Below, piece after piece: positions 26,508-35,367 of a DNA stretch of 64,000 nucleotides; the first letter of the stretch is position 1, and every line of letters begins with the position of its first letter. The DNA is from Rossellomorea aquimaris (GTDB taxonomy: Bacteria > Bacillota > Bacilli > Bacillales > Bacillaceae_B). Under the pieces are notes generated by a model. That model saw nothing but the letters and a program-made list of their open reading frames with translations, did no database searches and was not told where the DNA came from. Where the stretch lies: contig NZ_QNRJ01000017.1 of assembly GCF_003315075.1 (NCBI RefSeq), positions 1-64,000 on the forward strand, read 5' to 3'. A program made the translations under genes and the position numbers.

Positions 26508-27334
26508 GACGGCTGCTCCTCTTCCTCAACAGGTTTCGTTCTATCTGTCAATGTAGCTAATGTTTCCCCGTTTGTCAGGTTTATAAACATGCGGTCTGCA
26601 ATCATCTTATAGCCTTCATCATTTGGGTGAAAGTAGTCCTCAAATAATAAAGTATCCCCTGCATCAATAAATAAGTCCTCTATCTTAACGAATAAGGTTT
26701 TATCATAATCTGAAAGAATCTCCCGGCTGGCACCATTCCAATCATGAATCACCTGGTTGACTTCCTCAATATCGGAAAACCATGTATTGAATGGATTATA
26801 TAACCCTACCAGAACGATTCCTGCGTTTGGGTTATAGCTCCTGATCGTCTCGATGATTTCCTGTAACCGCAATTGGTATTTTCGTTTCTCTTCTTGAAAC
26901 ACTTCTAACTTCAAGTGGGACAGATTTTCACGAAAAATTTTCATAACGTCGTTTCCGCCGATCGTGATCATGACTAAATCTGATTGTTCGATCGATGTTT
27001 TCACATCTTCTTTTTTCAATCTTTTTAATAATTGATCGGTACGGTTCCCTCTTACCCCATAGTTATGGAATTGGGCGTCTTTTACTCCATCCAATGATTC
27101 CAGATGTTTCTCTAAGTAAGGGACATATCCACCCTTTTTCGTACTATCACCTACACCTTGAGTTAACGAATCGCCCACTGAAACAACTTTTAAGTTCTTC
27201 GGTATGAAAGTTTCGTTCGGATTATCTTTATCCCATATGGATACTTCTCTTGTAATATGCTCAGCAGCATCTTCTAACGAACACCCTGACAGGAAAAAAA
27301 CAAAAGCGAGCATGATAATCGGTATTTTCTTCAT
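26504..27334 (-). CDS. ypmR: YpmR, SGNH/GDSL hydrolase lipoprotein
   Basis: 276 residues from the ATG at 27334 behind GAGGTG. Signal peptide with lipobox FLSGC (Cys18). SGNH blocks: VVSVGDSLTQGVGD (Ser), the Gly in VRGNRTDQL, TIGGNDVM (Asn) and a late DYFHPNDEGY (Asp, His). A lipase/esterase-type enzyme held on the outer face of the membrane; substrate unknown. Confidence 0.92.
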   Translation of the reverse strand: MKKIPIIMLAFVFFLSGCSLEDAAEHITREVSIWDKDNPNETFIPKNLKVVSVGDSLTQGVGDSTKKGGYVPYLEKHLESLDGVKDAQFHNYGVRGNRTDQLLKRLKKEDVKTSIEQSDLVMITIGGNDVMKIFRENLSHLKLEVFQEEKRKYQLRLQEIIETIRSYNPNAGIVLVGLYNPFNTWFSDIEEVNQVIHDWNGASREILSDYDKTLFVKIEDLFIDAGDTLLFEDYFHPNDEGYKMIADRMFINLTNGETLATLTDRTKPVEEEEQPS

Positions 27335-27453
27335 ATGCGTCACCTCGCTTGCACTTTAATATTATTATATCACGCTTGTTTCGTCATGAAACCTTTGTAA
27401 ACAAATCATCAAGAACATGTAAATTTATATGCCTTTGTTTATTTGTTCATCAA

Positions 27454-28431
27454 CTATCGGCTGGGGCCAGATTTCAATGTCTGGAATACCTCTGTGATAA
27501 ACTCCCCATAGTTGAACTGCTTTGCGATCTTGTGGACCTGCCAATTTTCTTTTTCCTTTGATTGCCTGAAATCTCCTATGCTCTGACCAAAAGTCCAGCC
27601 TGTATTGGTGGCAACCCGGATAGGAACTTCTTCAAACATCATCTTATTGCCATCCGCAAGAGTCCACATTGCCAATAAGTCGTGCAGGGGACTCCCCGAA
27701 ATATCAGGGTACGTTTTCTTATAGAACTTATAGTAATAATCCACCATCGGCTTAATGATCTGCCCGACTTTGTCATTAGAATTTACATAAAATTGATGGA
27801 GAGAATCAATCATAGCAGGTGTTACAAGAGCATACATGGTTACATCCAAGGGGATGAGGTGAATTTGTTTGGGGGCGAGTTGAATCAAGATATTGGCAGC
27901 ATAAGGATCGCCATAGAAATTTGCTTCTGCCGTCGGGGTCACATTCCCCGGTACATGAAATGCACCTCCCATCACATAAAATTCTTTCACCTTTTTCATT
28001 GTTTCCGGGTATAGCACGAAGGCAGTTGCCAAGGAAGTCAATCGGCCAGCTGAGTATATATATAACTCACCGGCATACTTATCAATTAGTGCATTGATTT
28101 CATAAAAGTTTTCGGTTATTTCTGAGTTGTCGAGTTCTATATCATCAAGGGTTATCGGTCCCAATCCCTCGATACCGTGTACATCTGGATAGAATTTTGG
28201 TTGAATGCCCGTTAAAGCAGAGACCGCTCCCCCAATAACAGGTATATCGGTGATCCCGGTAATAGTTTGAAGATATTTGACGTTTTTCAATGCACTCGCT
28301 TTAGAGACATTTCCATAATCAGAAACAATCCCGACAATTTCAATCGTCTCACTATAGTAAGCATATAATACTGCGACAATATCATCGATTCCAAAGTCTG
28401 AAATCACCAATACTTTTTTCTTATCAGCCAA
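27454..28431 (-). CDS. Nucleoside hydrolase (inosine-uridine family)
   Basis: 325 residues. Splits the N-glycosidic bond of nucleosides. The N-terminal calcium site reads ISDFGIDD where the family has DTDxGxDD: the first Asp is replaced while the later three remain. The C-terminal LHDLLAMW gives the catalytic His and the last metal Asp. MGGAFHVPGNVTPTAEANFYGDP is typical of substrate binding. TTG start behind AAAGGAAGTG. The role is probably nucleoside salvage. Confidence 0.85.
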   Translation of the reverse strand: MADKKKVLVISDFGIDDIVAVLYAYYSETIEIVGIVSDYGNVSKASALKNVKYLQTITGITDIPVIGGAVSALTGIQPKFYPDVHGIEGLGPITLDDIELDNSEITENFYEINALIDKYAGELYIYSAGRLTSLATAFVLYPETMKKVKEFYVMGGAFHVPGNVTPTAEANFYGDPYAANILIQLAPKQIHLIPLDVTMYALVTPAMIDSLHQFYVNSNDKVGQIIKPMVDYYYKFYKKTYPDISGSPLHDLLAMWTLADGNKMMFEEVPIRVATNTGWTFGQSIGDFRQSKEKENWQVHKIAKQFNYGEFITEVFQTLKSGPSR

Positions 28432-28651
28432 GTCCGGTCACTTCCTTTCTTTTGTTTACAATGTAATAAGAAAGAATCTTCTATATGGATTGGAAAGATC
28501 AGACCATACTTCTTACCTATTATACTTCTATGATATGATGACAATGGTTATGAGGACGCAATAAGATTCATAAAGTCATCAAGAAAAGGGACGAACCTGC
28601 TTTTTAAAAAGTGGTACAATACATATATAATCGTATAGGAAAGGGGCACGT

Positions 28652-29137
28652 ATGAAGAAAAATCTCTTATTATATTTCACTGTTGTATTTAGTTTATTAG
28701 GTATTCTTGCGGGTTGTTCAAGCAATCAGGAGGAGGAAGCCCATCATGATCATACAGCAGCCAATGGGGATCTTCGGGAGGAGACGGCTTCCGTTGATAC
28801 ACTTCCCTCTTTTCTCGATGATAAGGACGACAATATGAAGCTTATCTATTCTTCAGCTGCTAAAAACCCTGAACTGTTACAATATATCCCTTGTTATTGC
28901 GGGTGCGGTGATTCTGCCGGGCACGAGAGCAATCTGAATTGCTTTGTTTACGAATTAAAAGGGGAAAAAGTGGTATGGGATGATCACGGTACCAGATGTC
29001 AGGTGTGTTTGGAGATTGCGGCGGAATCCATTGTGAAGTACAAGAATGGTGAATCCATCAAGCAAATTAGAAACTTTATTGATCAACAATATAAGGAAGG
29101 TTACGCTAAGCCTACCCCGACGCCTATGCCTTCATAA
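28652..29137 (+). CDS. PCYCGC-motif lipoprotein
   Basis: 161 residues. Lipoprotein signal with LAGC (Cys22), a His-rich stretch after it (HHDH near 31-34), and the name-giving PCYCGCGDS (Cys81, 83, 85), followed by further Cys residues (NCF, CQVC). The Cys/His pattern suggests binding of copper or another metal at the outer face of the membrane. This family is often met near cytochrome oxidase genes; here it stands alone. Confidence 0.88.
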   Translation: MKKNLLLYFTVVFSLLGILAGCSSNQEEEAHHDHTAANGDLREETASVDTLPSFLDDKDDNMKLIYSSAAKNPELLQYIPCYCGCGDSAGHESNLNCFVYELKGEKVVWDDHGTRCQVCLEIAAESIVKYKNGESIKQIRNFIDQQYKEGYAKPTPTPMPS

Positions 29138-29142
29138 TGAAT

Positions 29143-29172
29143 AAAGACAGCAGATGGTTCTGCTGTCTTTTT
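29143..29172 (+). terminator. Terminator of the PCYCGC gene
   Basis: AAAGACAGCAG/CTGCTGTCTTT hairpin with T-run. Confidence 0.85.
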
Positions 29173-29177
29173 GAATG

Positions 29178-29210
29178 AAAAAGGCGAAAGGAAAATCCGC
29201 TTTCGCCTTT
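29178..29210 (-). terminator. Terminator of the first degV gene
   Basis: GGCGAAAG/CTTTCGCC stem; minus-strand copy ends in TTTTTC. Confidence 0.75.
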
Positions 29211-29217
29211 GGATTGA

Positions 29218-30069
29218 TCAATCCGTGTAATACATAAATCCTATGGCACCAATTCCAGTGTGCGTACTGATGATTGGTGTGGTCGGAACTATATCGATTT
29301 GGTCGTAACCTGTTTTCTCGATAATCTTAGCCTTAAGATTTTGTGCAAGCTCGATACCATCTGCATGTACAAGCCCTACACCACGAATTGTCTTCCCTTT
29401 TACATCTTCTAAGAATTGCGTTGTTAAGTATTTTACAACCTGTGAATGGCTTCGAACCTTTGCAACCGGAGTGTATTCGCCTCCTTCTAATGAAGCGATT
29501 GGTTTAATATTTAATAAGGAACCGATCATGGCACGTCCCTTTCCGATTCTACCGCCTTTTGCAAGGTTCTCAAGTGTATCTACCACGACGAACAAGTTGG
29601 TATTTTGACGGATCGTTTCAACTGCTTTCAGAATTTCTTCCAATGGTTTTCCTTCTTTGGCAAGCTTGGCAGCTTCCATTACCTGAAAGGCCAGTCCTTT
29701 AGAAATAAAGCGTGAATCTACAACCGCCACATCGGATGAAGACATTTCTGCAGCAGACTCGGCTGAGCGTACTGTACCACTCATTCCACCTGTCATATGT
29801 ATGGATAAAACTTTCGAACCATCTTTTCCTAATTCATCATAAAGTTCAACAAATGTTCCTGCCGGCGGCTGGGAACTTTTTGGTAATTCCTTAGAAGCTT
29901 TCATTTTTTCCAGAAAGCTAAGCGGTGAAAGATCTACTCTATCTAAGTATGTCTCTCCATCGATTGAAATGGATAGAGGAACTACATGTATATCCAGTTC
30001 CTTTACGACCTCATCTGATAAATCTACTGTTGAGTCTGTTACAATCTTAATCTTGGTCAATTTTGCCAC
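29218..30069 (-). CDS. DegV family fatty-acid-binding protein (copy 1)
   Basis: 283 residues. KIVTDSTVDLSDE at the start, TSQPPAGTF-like KSSQPPAGTFVELY and IHMTGGMSGT are the DegV/FakB signatures that hold a fatty acid carboxylate. FakB proteins present fatty acids to the kinase FakA. A second copy lies at 40533-41396; the pair may bind different fatty acids. Confidence 0.93.
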   Translation of the reverse strand: MAKLTKIKIVTDSTVDLSDEVVKELDIHVVPLSISIDGETYLDRVDLSPLSFLEKMKASKELPKSSQPPAGTFVELYDELGKDGSKVLSIHMTGGMSGTVRSAESAAEMSSSDVAVVDSRFISKGLAFQVMEAAKLAKEGKPLEEILKAVETIRQNTNLFVVVDTLENLAKGGRIGKGRAMIGSLLNIKPIASLEGGEYTPVAKVRSHSQVVKYLTTQFLEDVKGKTIRGVGLVHADGIELAQNLKAKIIEKTGYDQIDIVPTTPIISTHTGIGAIGFMYYTD

Positions 30070-30218
30070 ATCCTATCTCCCATATCATTAGTATTATATC
30101 GTTAAATGCCAAGGAATTAAATAGATACGAAGGATTTCCACAACCGGTTGTCTAAATTGCTCTACATTTTGAACGTGTAACGTCCATAATTGTTTCATAC
30201 ATGTAGGAATATTCATAT

Positions 30219-30263
30219 AAAAAGGGCTGGTCCCACGTAAAGATACGCTCATAGACCAGGCCC
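30219..30263 (-). terminator. Terminator of ypmP
   Basis: GGGCTGGTC pairs with GACCAGGCCC; the minus-strand copy is followed by TTTTTATA. Confidence 0.8.
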
Positions 30264-30271
30264 CAAGAGAA

Positions 30272-30523
30272 TTATGCATTATTCTTTAACTCTTCTGATT
30301 GATAAATTTCTTCATACTCTGACCATTTCGTCGTTCTCTTTAAATGTTCTCTAAAGCTGTACATGGTCATAGGCCCATTCTGATTGACAACCTTTGAAAT
30401 GAATTGATGAAGCCTGAGGTTTACCCTTAAATAGAGCGGGCTATCTTCCTTCATGACAGGAACTTCTAAGATTTTGATCTTCCGTCCATCCTTTGATTTG
30501 AACTCAATGGTTTTTGTCAGCAA
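30272..30523 (-). CDS. ypmP: DUF2535 family protein (YpmP)
   Basis: 83 residues from the TTG at 30523, which has AAGAGG eight bases upstream; the GTG at 30544 lacks a site. The product (start LTKTIEFKSKDGRKIKI) fits the small YpmP/DUF2535 proteins in length and character. It belongs with ypmR and ypmS in the B. subtilis order. Function unknown. Confidence 0.75.
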   Translation of the reverse strand: MLTKTIEFKSKDGRKIKILEVPVMKEDSPLYLRVNLRLHQFISKVVNQNGPMTMYSFREHLKRTTKWSEYEEIYQSEELKNNA

Positions 30524-30628
30524 AGTATCAATCCTCTTTTTCACCCGTTTATACTCTTATTATACCCCATATTAAGGCGCATAAAATGTCTAATCGTGCA
30601 AAAATACGAATATTTTTCTCTAAATCGG

Positions 30629-31282
30629 TTATGAAACAGGCACAATACATTCAGGGAAATCGTGTTTGGGTGAATTGACGATATCGGATACCTGGTACCC
30701 TTTCATTTGGTCTTTTTGAAGCGGCGTTAAAACGGAAGAAGCTTCTTCAAAAGAGTAATCGTCTGTGTTTAACCATTTCTCAATCGCTTCCTGACCCGTG
30801 AGCATAACAGGCATTCGTTCATGTACTGGTTGTACAATGGAATTGGCCTCTGTCGTAAGGATCGTGGAGGTTGTGAACTCTCCACTCCGATCCCACAATC
30901 CGGCAAACACAAATGGCTCTTCTTCTTTTAATTGAAATCTTACAGGTACCTTTTGGTCTTTCTCCTTCTTCCATTCATAAAATCCATCGGCAAAAATCAC
31001 CATTCTATTCTTATGGACAAGAGAATTGAAGCTCGGTTTCTCCAATAAGGTTTCACTGCGGGCATTGATCAAAGGTTTCCACTTCTTCCGATTGGCCCAA
31101 TGAGGAACGAGGCCCCACGTTATCTCTCCCGCTCTGCGCCTGCCCTTATGTGAAATAAGGGACAAAACTTTTTGCGTTGGGGCAATATTGTATCTTGGCT
31201 GCCACTCTTCAAGGAATTCATCAATTAAGTATTGTCTCACTAATTCTTCTAAAGGGGTTGTTAAGGAAAACCTACCGCACAT
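30629..31282 (-). CDS. SRAP/HMCES family protein (abasic-site DNA-protein crosslinker)
   Basis: 217 residues from the ATG at 31282 behind GAGGTG. After Met removal Cys2 (MCGRFS) becomes the N-terminal nucleophile that bonds to abasic sites in single-stranded DNA. NIAPTQKVL, WGLVPHWA, INARSETL, ADGFYEW and the late HERMPVML (His) are family marks. It protects damaged DNA at replication forks. Confidence 0.94.
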   Translation of the reverse strand: MCGRFSLTTPLEELVRQYLIDEFLEEWQPRYNIAPTQKVLSLISHKGRRRAGEITWGLVPHWANRKKWKPLINARSETLLEKPSFNSLVHKNRMVIFADGFYEWKKEKDQKVPVRFQLKEEEPFVFAGLWDRSGEFTTSTILTTEANSIVQPVHERMPVMLTGQEAIEKWLNTDDYSFEEASSVLTPLQKDQMKGYQVSDIVNSPKHDFPECIVPVS

Positions 31283-31429
31283 CACTGTCACCTCATTTAT
31301 TATCTTTACTTAGGAATATACATCATTATGAGGAGAATTTCTAATCCAAAAGGCGCACTTTATCCCTTTACTATGTTAATGATTGCACAATGACGATAAG
31401 AGGATTATCATAAATATATACAATATTGA

Positions 31430-31449
31430 CTCATTGAGCGTTCAATGAG
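31430..31449 (+). promoter_or_regulatory. Perfect inverted repeat at the hemolysin III promoter
   Basis: CTCATTGAGCGTTCAATGAG: two 8-base arms about a 4-base centre. It overlaps TTGACT (likely -35, 31427-31432) and lies just before GGATAATAG. The form is that of a repressor operator of the TetR kind, but no regulator is adjacent. Confidence 0.55.
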
Positions 31450-31475
31450 GGGATAATAGAAAGGATGAGACTTTT

Positions 31476-32114
31476 TTGACATATGATTTCGATTTTTCCA
31501 ATTGGAAAGAAGAAGTTGCGAACGCCATTACCCATGGAATCGGATTGATTTTGAGCATACCCGCTTTAGTGATGTTAATCGTTTTCGCCGTTCATGAAGG
31601 CTCTGCCTGGCACGTTGTCAGTTTCTCTATCTTCGGTGCTTCAATGATACTTCTATACTTATTTTCAACCCTGCTACACAGCTTTAAGCCTTCGAAGGTA
31701 AAGAATTTGTTTGCCATTTTAGATCATTCGGCGATATATATCCTGATCGCGGGAACGTATACACCGTTTATGCTAGTCAGTGTGAGAGGTACACTCGGGT
31801 GGACATTGTTTGGAATTGTCTGGGGACTCGCCATTGTAGGGATTGTATTTAAATGTTACTTTGTTCAACGTTTTCAAGTTGTTTCCACCCTCTTTTACCT
31901 GGTGATGGGCTGGCTCGTGATCATTGCCATTAAACCATTGTACGCAAGTCTTACCGGTGCCGGATTCGGACTATTGCTGGCAGGTGGAATCATGTATTCC
32001 ATAGGAGCCATTTTCTATGTGTGGAACAAACTGCCTTACAATCACGCAATCTGGCATCTTTTCGTCCTGGCAGGAAGCAGCTTTATGTATTTCTGTATTT
32101 TGTTTTACGTTTAA
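31476..32114 (+). CDS. yplQ: Hemolysin III family membrane protein (PAQR-like)
   Basis: 212 residues, seven membrane helices. ANAITHGIG at the start and the late YNHAIWHLFVLAGS with the metal-binding His residues are the PAQR/HlyIII marks, together with LLHSF. TTG start behind AAAGGATGAG. Despite the name, such proteins are probably membrane hydrolases or lipid-related enzymes; cell lysis is not implied. Confidence 0.92.
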   Translation: MTYDFDFSNWKEEVANAITHGIGLILSIPALVMLIVFAVHEGSAWHVVSFSIFGASMILLYLFSTLLHSFKPSKVKNLFAILDHSAIYILIAGTYTPFMLVSVRGTLGWTLFGIVWGLAIVGIVFKCYFVQRFQVVSTLFYLVMGWLVIIAIKPLYASLTGAGFGLLLAGGIMYSIGAIFYVWNKLPYNHAIWHLFVLAGSSFMYFCILFYV

Positions 32115-32135
32115 GCAAGATTATGTTTTACCAAT

Positions 32136-32173
32136 AAAAGGGTACTGACGGAATGTCCCGGCAGTACCCTTTT
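32136..32173. terminator. Two-way terminator, hemolysin III / dfrA
   Basis: AAAAGGGTACTG...CAGTACCCTTTT hairpin between convergent genes. Confidence 0.88.
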
Positions 32174-32186
32174 ATTATCTTCTCAT

Positions 32187-32672
32187 CTATTTACGGACAT
32201 AAATCTTAAATTCATAGTCGTAAGGGTTTTTCTCATCCTTCAATCCTTTAACGGAGGAGATACAGGTGAAATCCTCCCATGGGATGGAAGGCATGGTCGT
32301 GTCGCCTTCAAATTCATGATGAATCTCTGTTACATACAACTTATCGACATGAGGGATAAACTGCTTGTACACTTCTCTTCCGCCCATAATAAAGGTTTCT
32401 GAGTCTCTTCCTTCCGCCCATTCCAGGATATCCTCCACAGAATGCAGGACAAGGCAGCCTTCCGGTTGAAAGCTTGTATTTCTTGTAAGAATGACATTCT
32501 CACGTTTAGGTAACGGCTTACCGATGGAATCAAACGTTTTTCTTCCCATGACGATTCCATGTCCATCCGTCGTTTTCTTGAAAAATTTCAGGTCTTCAGG
32601 AAGCCTCCATGGCAATCCATTGTCTTTACCAATCAAACGATTCTGATCCATTGCCCATATAAAAGAGATCAT
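32187..32672 (-). CDS. dfrA: Dihydrofolate reductase
   Basis: 161 residues. Reduces dihydrofolate to tetrahydrofolate with [27 protein letters not shown], the catalytic acidic residue in [23 protein letters not shown] and [12 protein letters not shown] are all present. The start overlaps the thymidylate synthase stop by 4 bases. It restores the folate oxidised by that enzyme. Confidence 0.97.
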   Translation of the reverse strand: MISFIWAMDQNRLIGKDNGLPWRLPEDLKFFKKTTDGHGIVMGRKTFDSIGKPLPKRENVILTRNTSFQPEGCLVLHSVEDILEWAEGRDSETFIMGGREVYKQFIPHVDKLYVTEIHHEFEGDTTMPSIPWEDFTCISSVKGLKDEKNPYDYEFKIYVRK

Positions 32673-33463
32673 ACACTCACGGCTCCTTTAATATGTGGAT
32701 GCGGATCATATTCTTCAAGGTTGAAATCTTCAAACTTAAATCCGAAAATATCCTTCACTTCAGGATTGATAGATAATGTTGGTAATGATCTTGGCTCCCT
32801 GGAAAGCTGTAAGTTCACTTGGTCAAGGTGATTCTGATAGATATGCACGTCACCAAAAGTATGGACAAACTCCCCTACTTCCAGATCACATACCTGGGCG
32901 ACCATCATCGTTAATAGAGCGTATGAAGCAATATTAAAAGGAACCCCAAGGAATACATCAGCGGAACGTTGGTACAGCTGACAGGATAATTTGCCATCGG
33001 CTACATAGAATTGGAATAAACAGTGGCAAGGAGGCAAAGCCATATGATCTACATCCGCAACATTCCACGCACTTACAATCATTCTTCTGGAATCGGGATT
33101 GTTTTTAATCGTATCAATGAGGTTCGTTATTTGGTCAATCGTTTCCCCGTTTGCTCCAGACCATGATCTCCATTGGTGACCGTATACAGGGCCTAACTCT
33201 CCATTTTCATCGGCCCATTCATTCCAAATCCGGACACCGTTTTCTTGAAGATATTCAACGTTTGTATCTCCTTTTAGAAACCAAAGGAGTTCATGGACAA
33301 TGGATTTTACATGCAGCTTTTTCGTTGTAAGTAGAGGAAACCCTTCTTTTAGATCAAAACGCATTTGATAACCAAACGTGCTTATCGTGCCTGTACCTGT
33401 TCGATCTTCTTTCTTGGTGCCTTTTTCAAGGACATGTTTGCACAAGTCTAGATATTGCTTCAC
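32669..33463 (-). CDS. thyB: Thymidylate synthase
   Basis: 264 residues from the GTG at 33463, eight bases behind AAGGTG; this gives exactly the B. subtilis ThyB length. Makes dTMP from dUMP with methylene-tetrahydrofolate. The catalytic Cys is in [22 protein letters not shown] and [18 protein letters not shown] bind phosphate and substrate. Operon with dfrA. Confidence 0.97.
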   Translation of the reverse strand: MKQYLDLCKHVLEKGTKKEDRTGTGTISTFGYQMRFDLKEGFPLLTTKKLHVKSIVHELLWFLKGDTNVEYLQENGVRIWNEWADENGELGPVYGHQWRSWSGANGETIDQITNLIDTIKNNPDSRRMIVSAWNVADVDHMALPPCHCLFQFYVADGKLSCQLYQRSADVFLGVPFNIASYALLTMMVAQVCDLEVGEFVHTFGDVHIYQNHLDQVNLQLSREPRSLPTLSINPEVKDIFGFKFEDFNLEEYDPHPHIKGAVSV

Positions 33464-33485
33464 AACGACCACACCTTTTATAAGT

Positions 33486-34175
33486 TTATAGTTCTTTAAA
33501 GAATTGATATGTTGCTGGTGCTCTCTTCTTCAGAAGATTTCTAGTTTCAGAGTTTAAATAATACATAGCAAATGTTTCAGCAAAATATTCTTCTTTGTAT
33601 TGAAGAAAATAAGGTTCATTCGGGAATACCCGTGGAGCCTCCCTCTTCCAAAGAGGCAAAAATTCCAGCTCGTAATAAAGGTCCGTTAAGACGTAACGAT
33701 CAATACTGTGAGCGAGTTCATGTAATTCCAGATTTGACGAATTATGACCCCTTCCTTTCTCACTATGACCGATTTTCACTAATACAAGCTTCGATCCACC
33801 GATTCCAGGAACGTCATCCCATGTAATACTTTTATTAGTGTACCCTCTTGGGGTCACTCCTTTCAAGTGACTTGTGGTAGAAAAATCGGTTAATTTTTTT
33901 TCAAACAGCCTTATTTTGATTTCCTGTGAATCCGTGGACTCTAAGAGTGAGGTGGGAATATGATCTAATCTTTCAATCATTTCCATAGCAGCTGTTTTAT
34001 CATATGCAGCTTGTGGCAACAGGACCATATTTTCTAACTGTTTACTGGATTGAAGTTGCAATTGTGTTTTAAGGGGAGAATGCTTTAAGAGGGTTCCGCT
34101 GTAGTTGGCTTTTGAGTTGGTCCACAGAATGACTAGAGTAACCGAAATAGCGAGGATGATGAATATACGCTTCAC
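33486..34175 (-). CDS. Secreted zinc metalloprotease of the anthrax lethal factor/PPEP family (M34-like)
   Basis: 229 residues with an N-terminal signal or anchor (about 4-20). The zinc motif HELAHSIDR and the downstream [13 protein letters not shown] (third ligand Glu) are the marks of the ATLF catalytic domain. Small secreted members of this family include Pro-Pro endopeptidases that trim surface adhesins. No toxin-like entry domain is present, so a housekeeping or surface-release role is more likely than toxicity. Confidence 0.82.
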   Translation of the reverse strand: MKRIFIILAISVTLVILWTNSKANYSGTLLKHSPLKTQLQLQSSKQLENMVLLPQAAYDKTAAMEMIERLDHIPTSLLESTDSQEIKIRLFEKKLTDFSTTSHLKGVTPRGYTNKSITWDDVPGIGGSKLVLVKIGHSEKGRGHNSSNLELHELAHSIDRYVLTDLYYELEFLPLWKREAPRVFPNEPYFLQYKEEYFAETFAMYYLNSETRNLLKKRAPATYQFFKEL

Positions 34176-34273
34176 TTATTGTCCCTCCTTTCTTCTAAGG
34201 AAAGTATCATGTTGTTATTACTATTTTAACATAATGATAGAGTTGTTTTTAGGAGAGATTGTTTCCAATAACT

Positions 34274-34391
34274 AAAGCGGAGGCGGCTCGTTCTGCCCCG
34301 ACAAGCATAAGGCAAGCTTGCACAAAAGGCGGTTTTTGCCTTTAGGGCAAGCTTGACTTATGACCTCGAGGGGCAAGCCGCCGGAGCTGGA
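34274..34391 (+). repeat. Family-R structured repeat, copy 1
   Basis: Starts AAAGCGGAGGCGGCT and ends CCGCCGGAGCTGGA. Stems from outside in: GGCGGCT/AGCCGCC, CCCC/GGGG, conserved CATAAG/CTTATG, CAAGCTTG/CAAGCTTG, AAAGGC/GCCTTT. Conserved unpaired parts are GACAAG on the left and ACCTCGAG on the right. Confidence 0.85.
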
Positions 34392-34398
34392 TGATACT

Positions 34399-34415
34399 AA
34401 AGCGGAGGCGGCTTG
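34399..34415 (+). repeat. 5' fragment of family R after copy 1
   Basis: AAAGCGGAGGCGGCTTG again, preceded by ACT exactly as in the full copy. The element is thus flanked by direct repeats. Confidence 0.75.
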
Positions 34416-34488
34416 CCTATTAGAAACCAAAAAACAAGCACGCTTGTCCACGTACTTGCTTTCATTCATTTCTATATAATAATAGAGA

Positions 34489-35079
34489 TTACGAGACACT
34501 TCTCCATTGTGGCGGAGTGTTTTTATCCCAATATATGCTTCCTAAATCATGGTGAGCCTGAAATTGATCATGCACTGTATGATAGTGAAAGTTAAAGTAA
34601 TAGCCATCTTTCGGCGGATGATCTTTTCTTACATGAAATCGTATGACATCTTCACCAGAGCGTTGGTCATAAATATGAAAGATCTTTTCTGTTTTTGCAT
34701 ATTGAGGCACTTCTGAAATAGTAAGTGACGTTAAGTCTTCTTCTGGAAATTGAACAGCTGTATCAGCTATCGCCTTTTCGATCTTAGGAAGGATCAAAGA
34801 CTTGAATTCGTCTTCTATGACAGGCTTGATCTTAGTCCCGAACTTTTCATAAGCGTTTTTCTCTGCTTGTACCATCATATTCCCTATGAAATCCTCATGG
34901 GAAATGGAAGACTCCTCTTCCAGTACTTCCTCTGGAACAGATTCGACCGACGAAGGCTTTCCATTGCCTTTTGCCATAGTGTGATTTTGTTCATTGAGAA
35001 AGGCTTGTGAAGGGGAAACAAGTCCAAATGTTAAAATGGATAGCAGGATGAAAAACGACTTTTTGAGCCAGATTGACAT
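34489..35079 (-). CDS. ypjP: YpjP family exported protein
   Basis: 196 residues with a signal peptide (LKKSFFILLSILTFGLVSPSQA). The length, the N-terminal pattern and the place beside thyB-dfrA fit YpjP. The C-terminal half is rich in aromatic residues and His (HVRKDHPPKDGYYFNFHYH). Function unknown; it is likely an extracellular or membrane-surface protein. Confidence 0.8.
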   Translation of the reverse strand: MSIWLKKSFFILLSILTFGLVSPSQAFLNEQNHTMAKGNGKPSSVESVPEEVLEEESSISHEDFIGNMMVQAEKNAYEKFGTKIKPVIEDEFKSLILPKIEKAIADTAVQFPEEDLTSLTISEVPQYAKTEKIFHIYDQRSGEDVIRFHVRKDHPPKDGYYFNFHYHTVHDQFQAHHDLGSIYWDKNTPPQWRSVS

Positions 35080-35225
35080 AGATAACGTCCTTTCCTATGT
35101 ATTACGTCTATTATTATACTATTTCTTACGGATAAAAAGTGAAAAAGGTTTCATTTTTTTGTAGGATATAAAAATATTTATGTGGTAGTATATTAATGAG
35201 GATACTTTGTAAGGAGGATAACTAG

Positions 35226-35303
35226 ATGGATACAGGACTTATGATCAATATCGGATACTTACTTCTATTAGGTTATTTCGTTGTACTAGGATTTACTGAT
35301 TAA
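35226..35303 (+). CDS. 25-residue hydrophobic membrane peptide
   Basis: ATG six bases after AAGGAGGAT. Residues 6-23 (start MINIGYLLLLGYF) form one membrane helix; the peptide ends FTD. A strong terminator follows at once, so it is a complete small transcription unit. No family is recognised. It is too short for ordinary gene calling but has all the signals of a gene. Confidence 0.65.
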   Translation: MDTGLMINIGYLLLLGYFVVLGFTD

Positions 35304-35315
35304 TACTTAGATGAT

Positions 35316-35345
35316 TAGACAGGCTTAAGATGCCTGTCTATTTTA
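35316..35345 (+). terminator. Terminator of the 25-residue peptide gene
   Basis: AGACAGGC/GCCTGTCT hairpin followed by ATTTTATTT. Confidence 0.8.
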
Positions 35346-35367
35346 TTTGATTAATTTATGAGGACTT

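Noticed and set aside
30094..30279. Minus-strand frame of 61 codons
   Set aside because: It runs through the ypmP terminator hairpin, has no ribosome site and no protein-like composition.
33486..34175. Anthrax-type toxin
   Set aside because: Only the catalytic domain type is shared; there is no binding or translocation part, so toxin is not supported.
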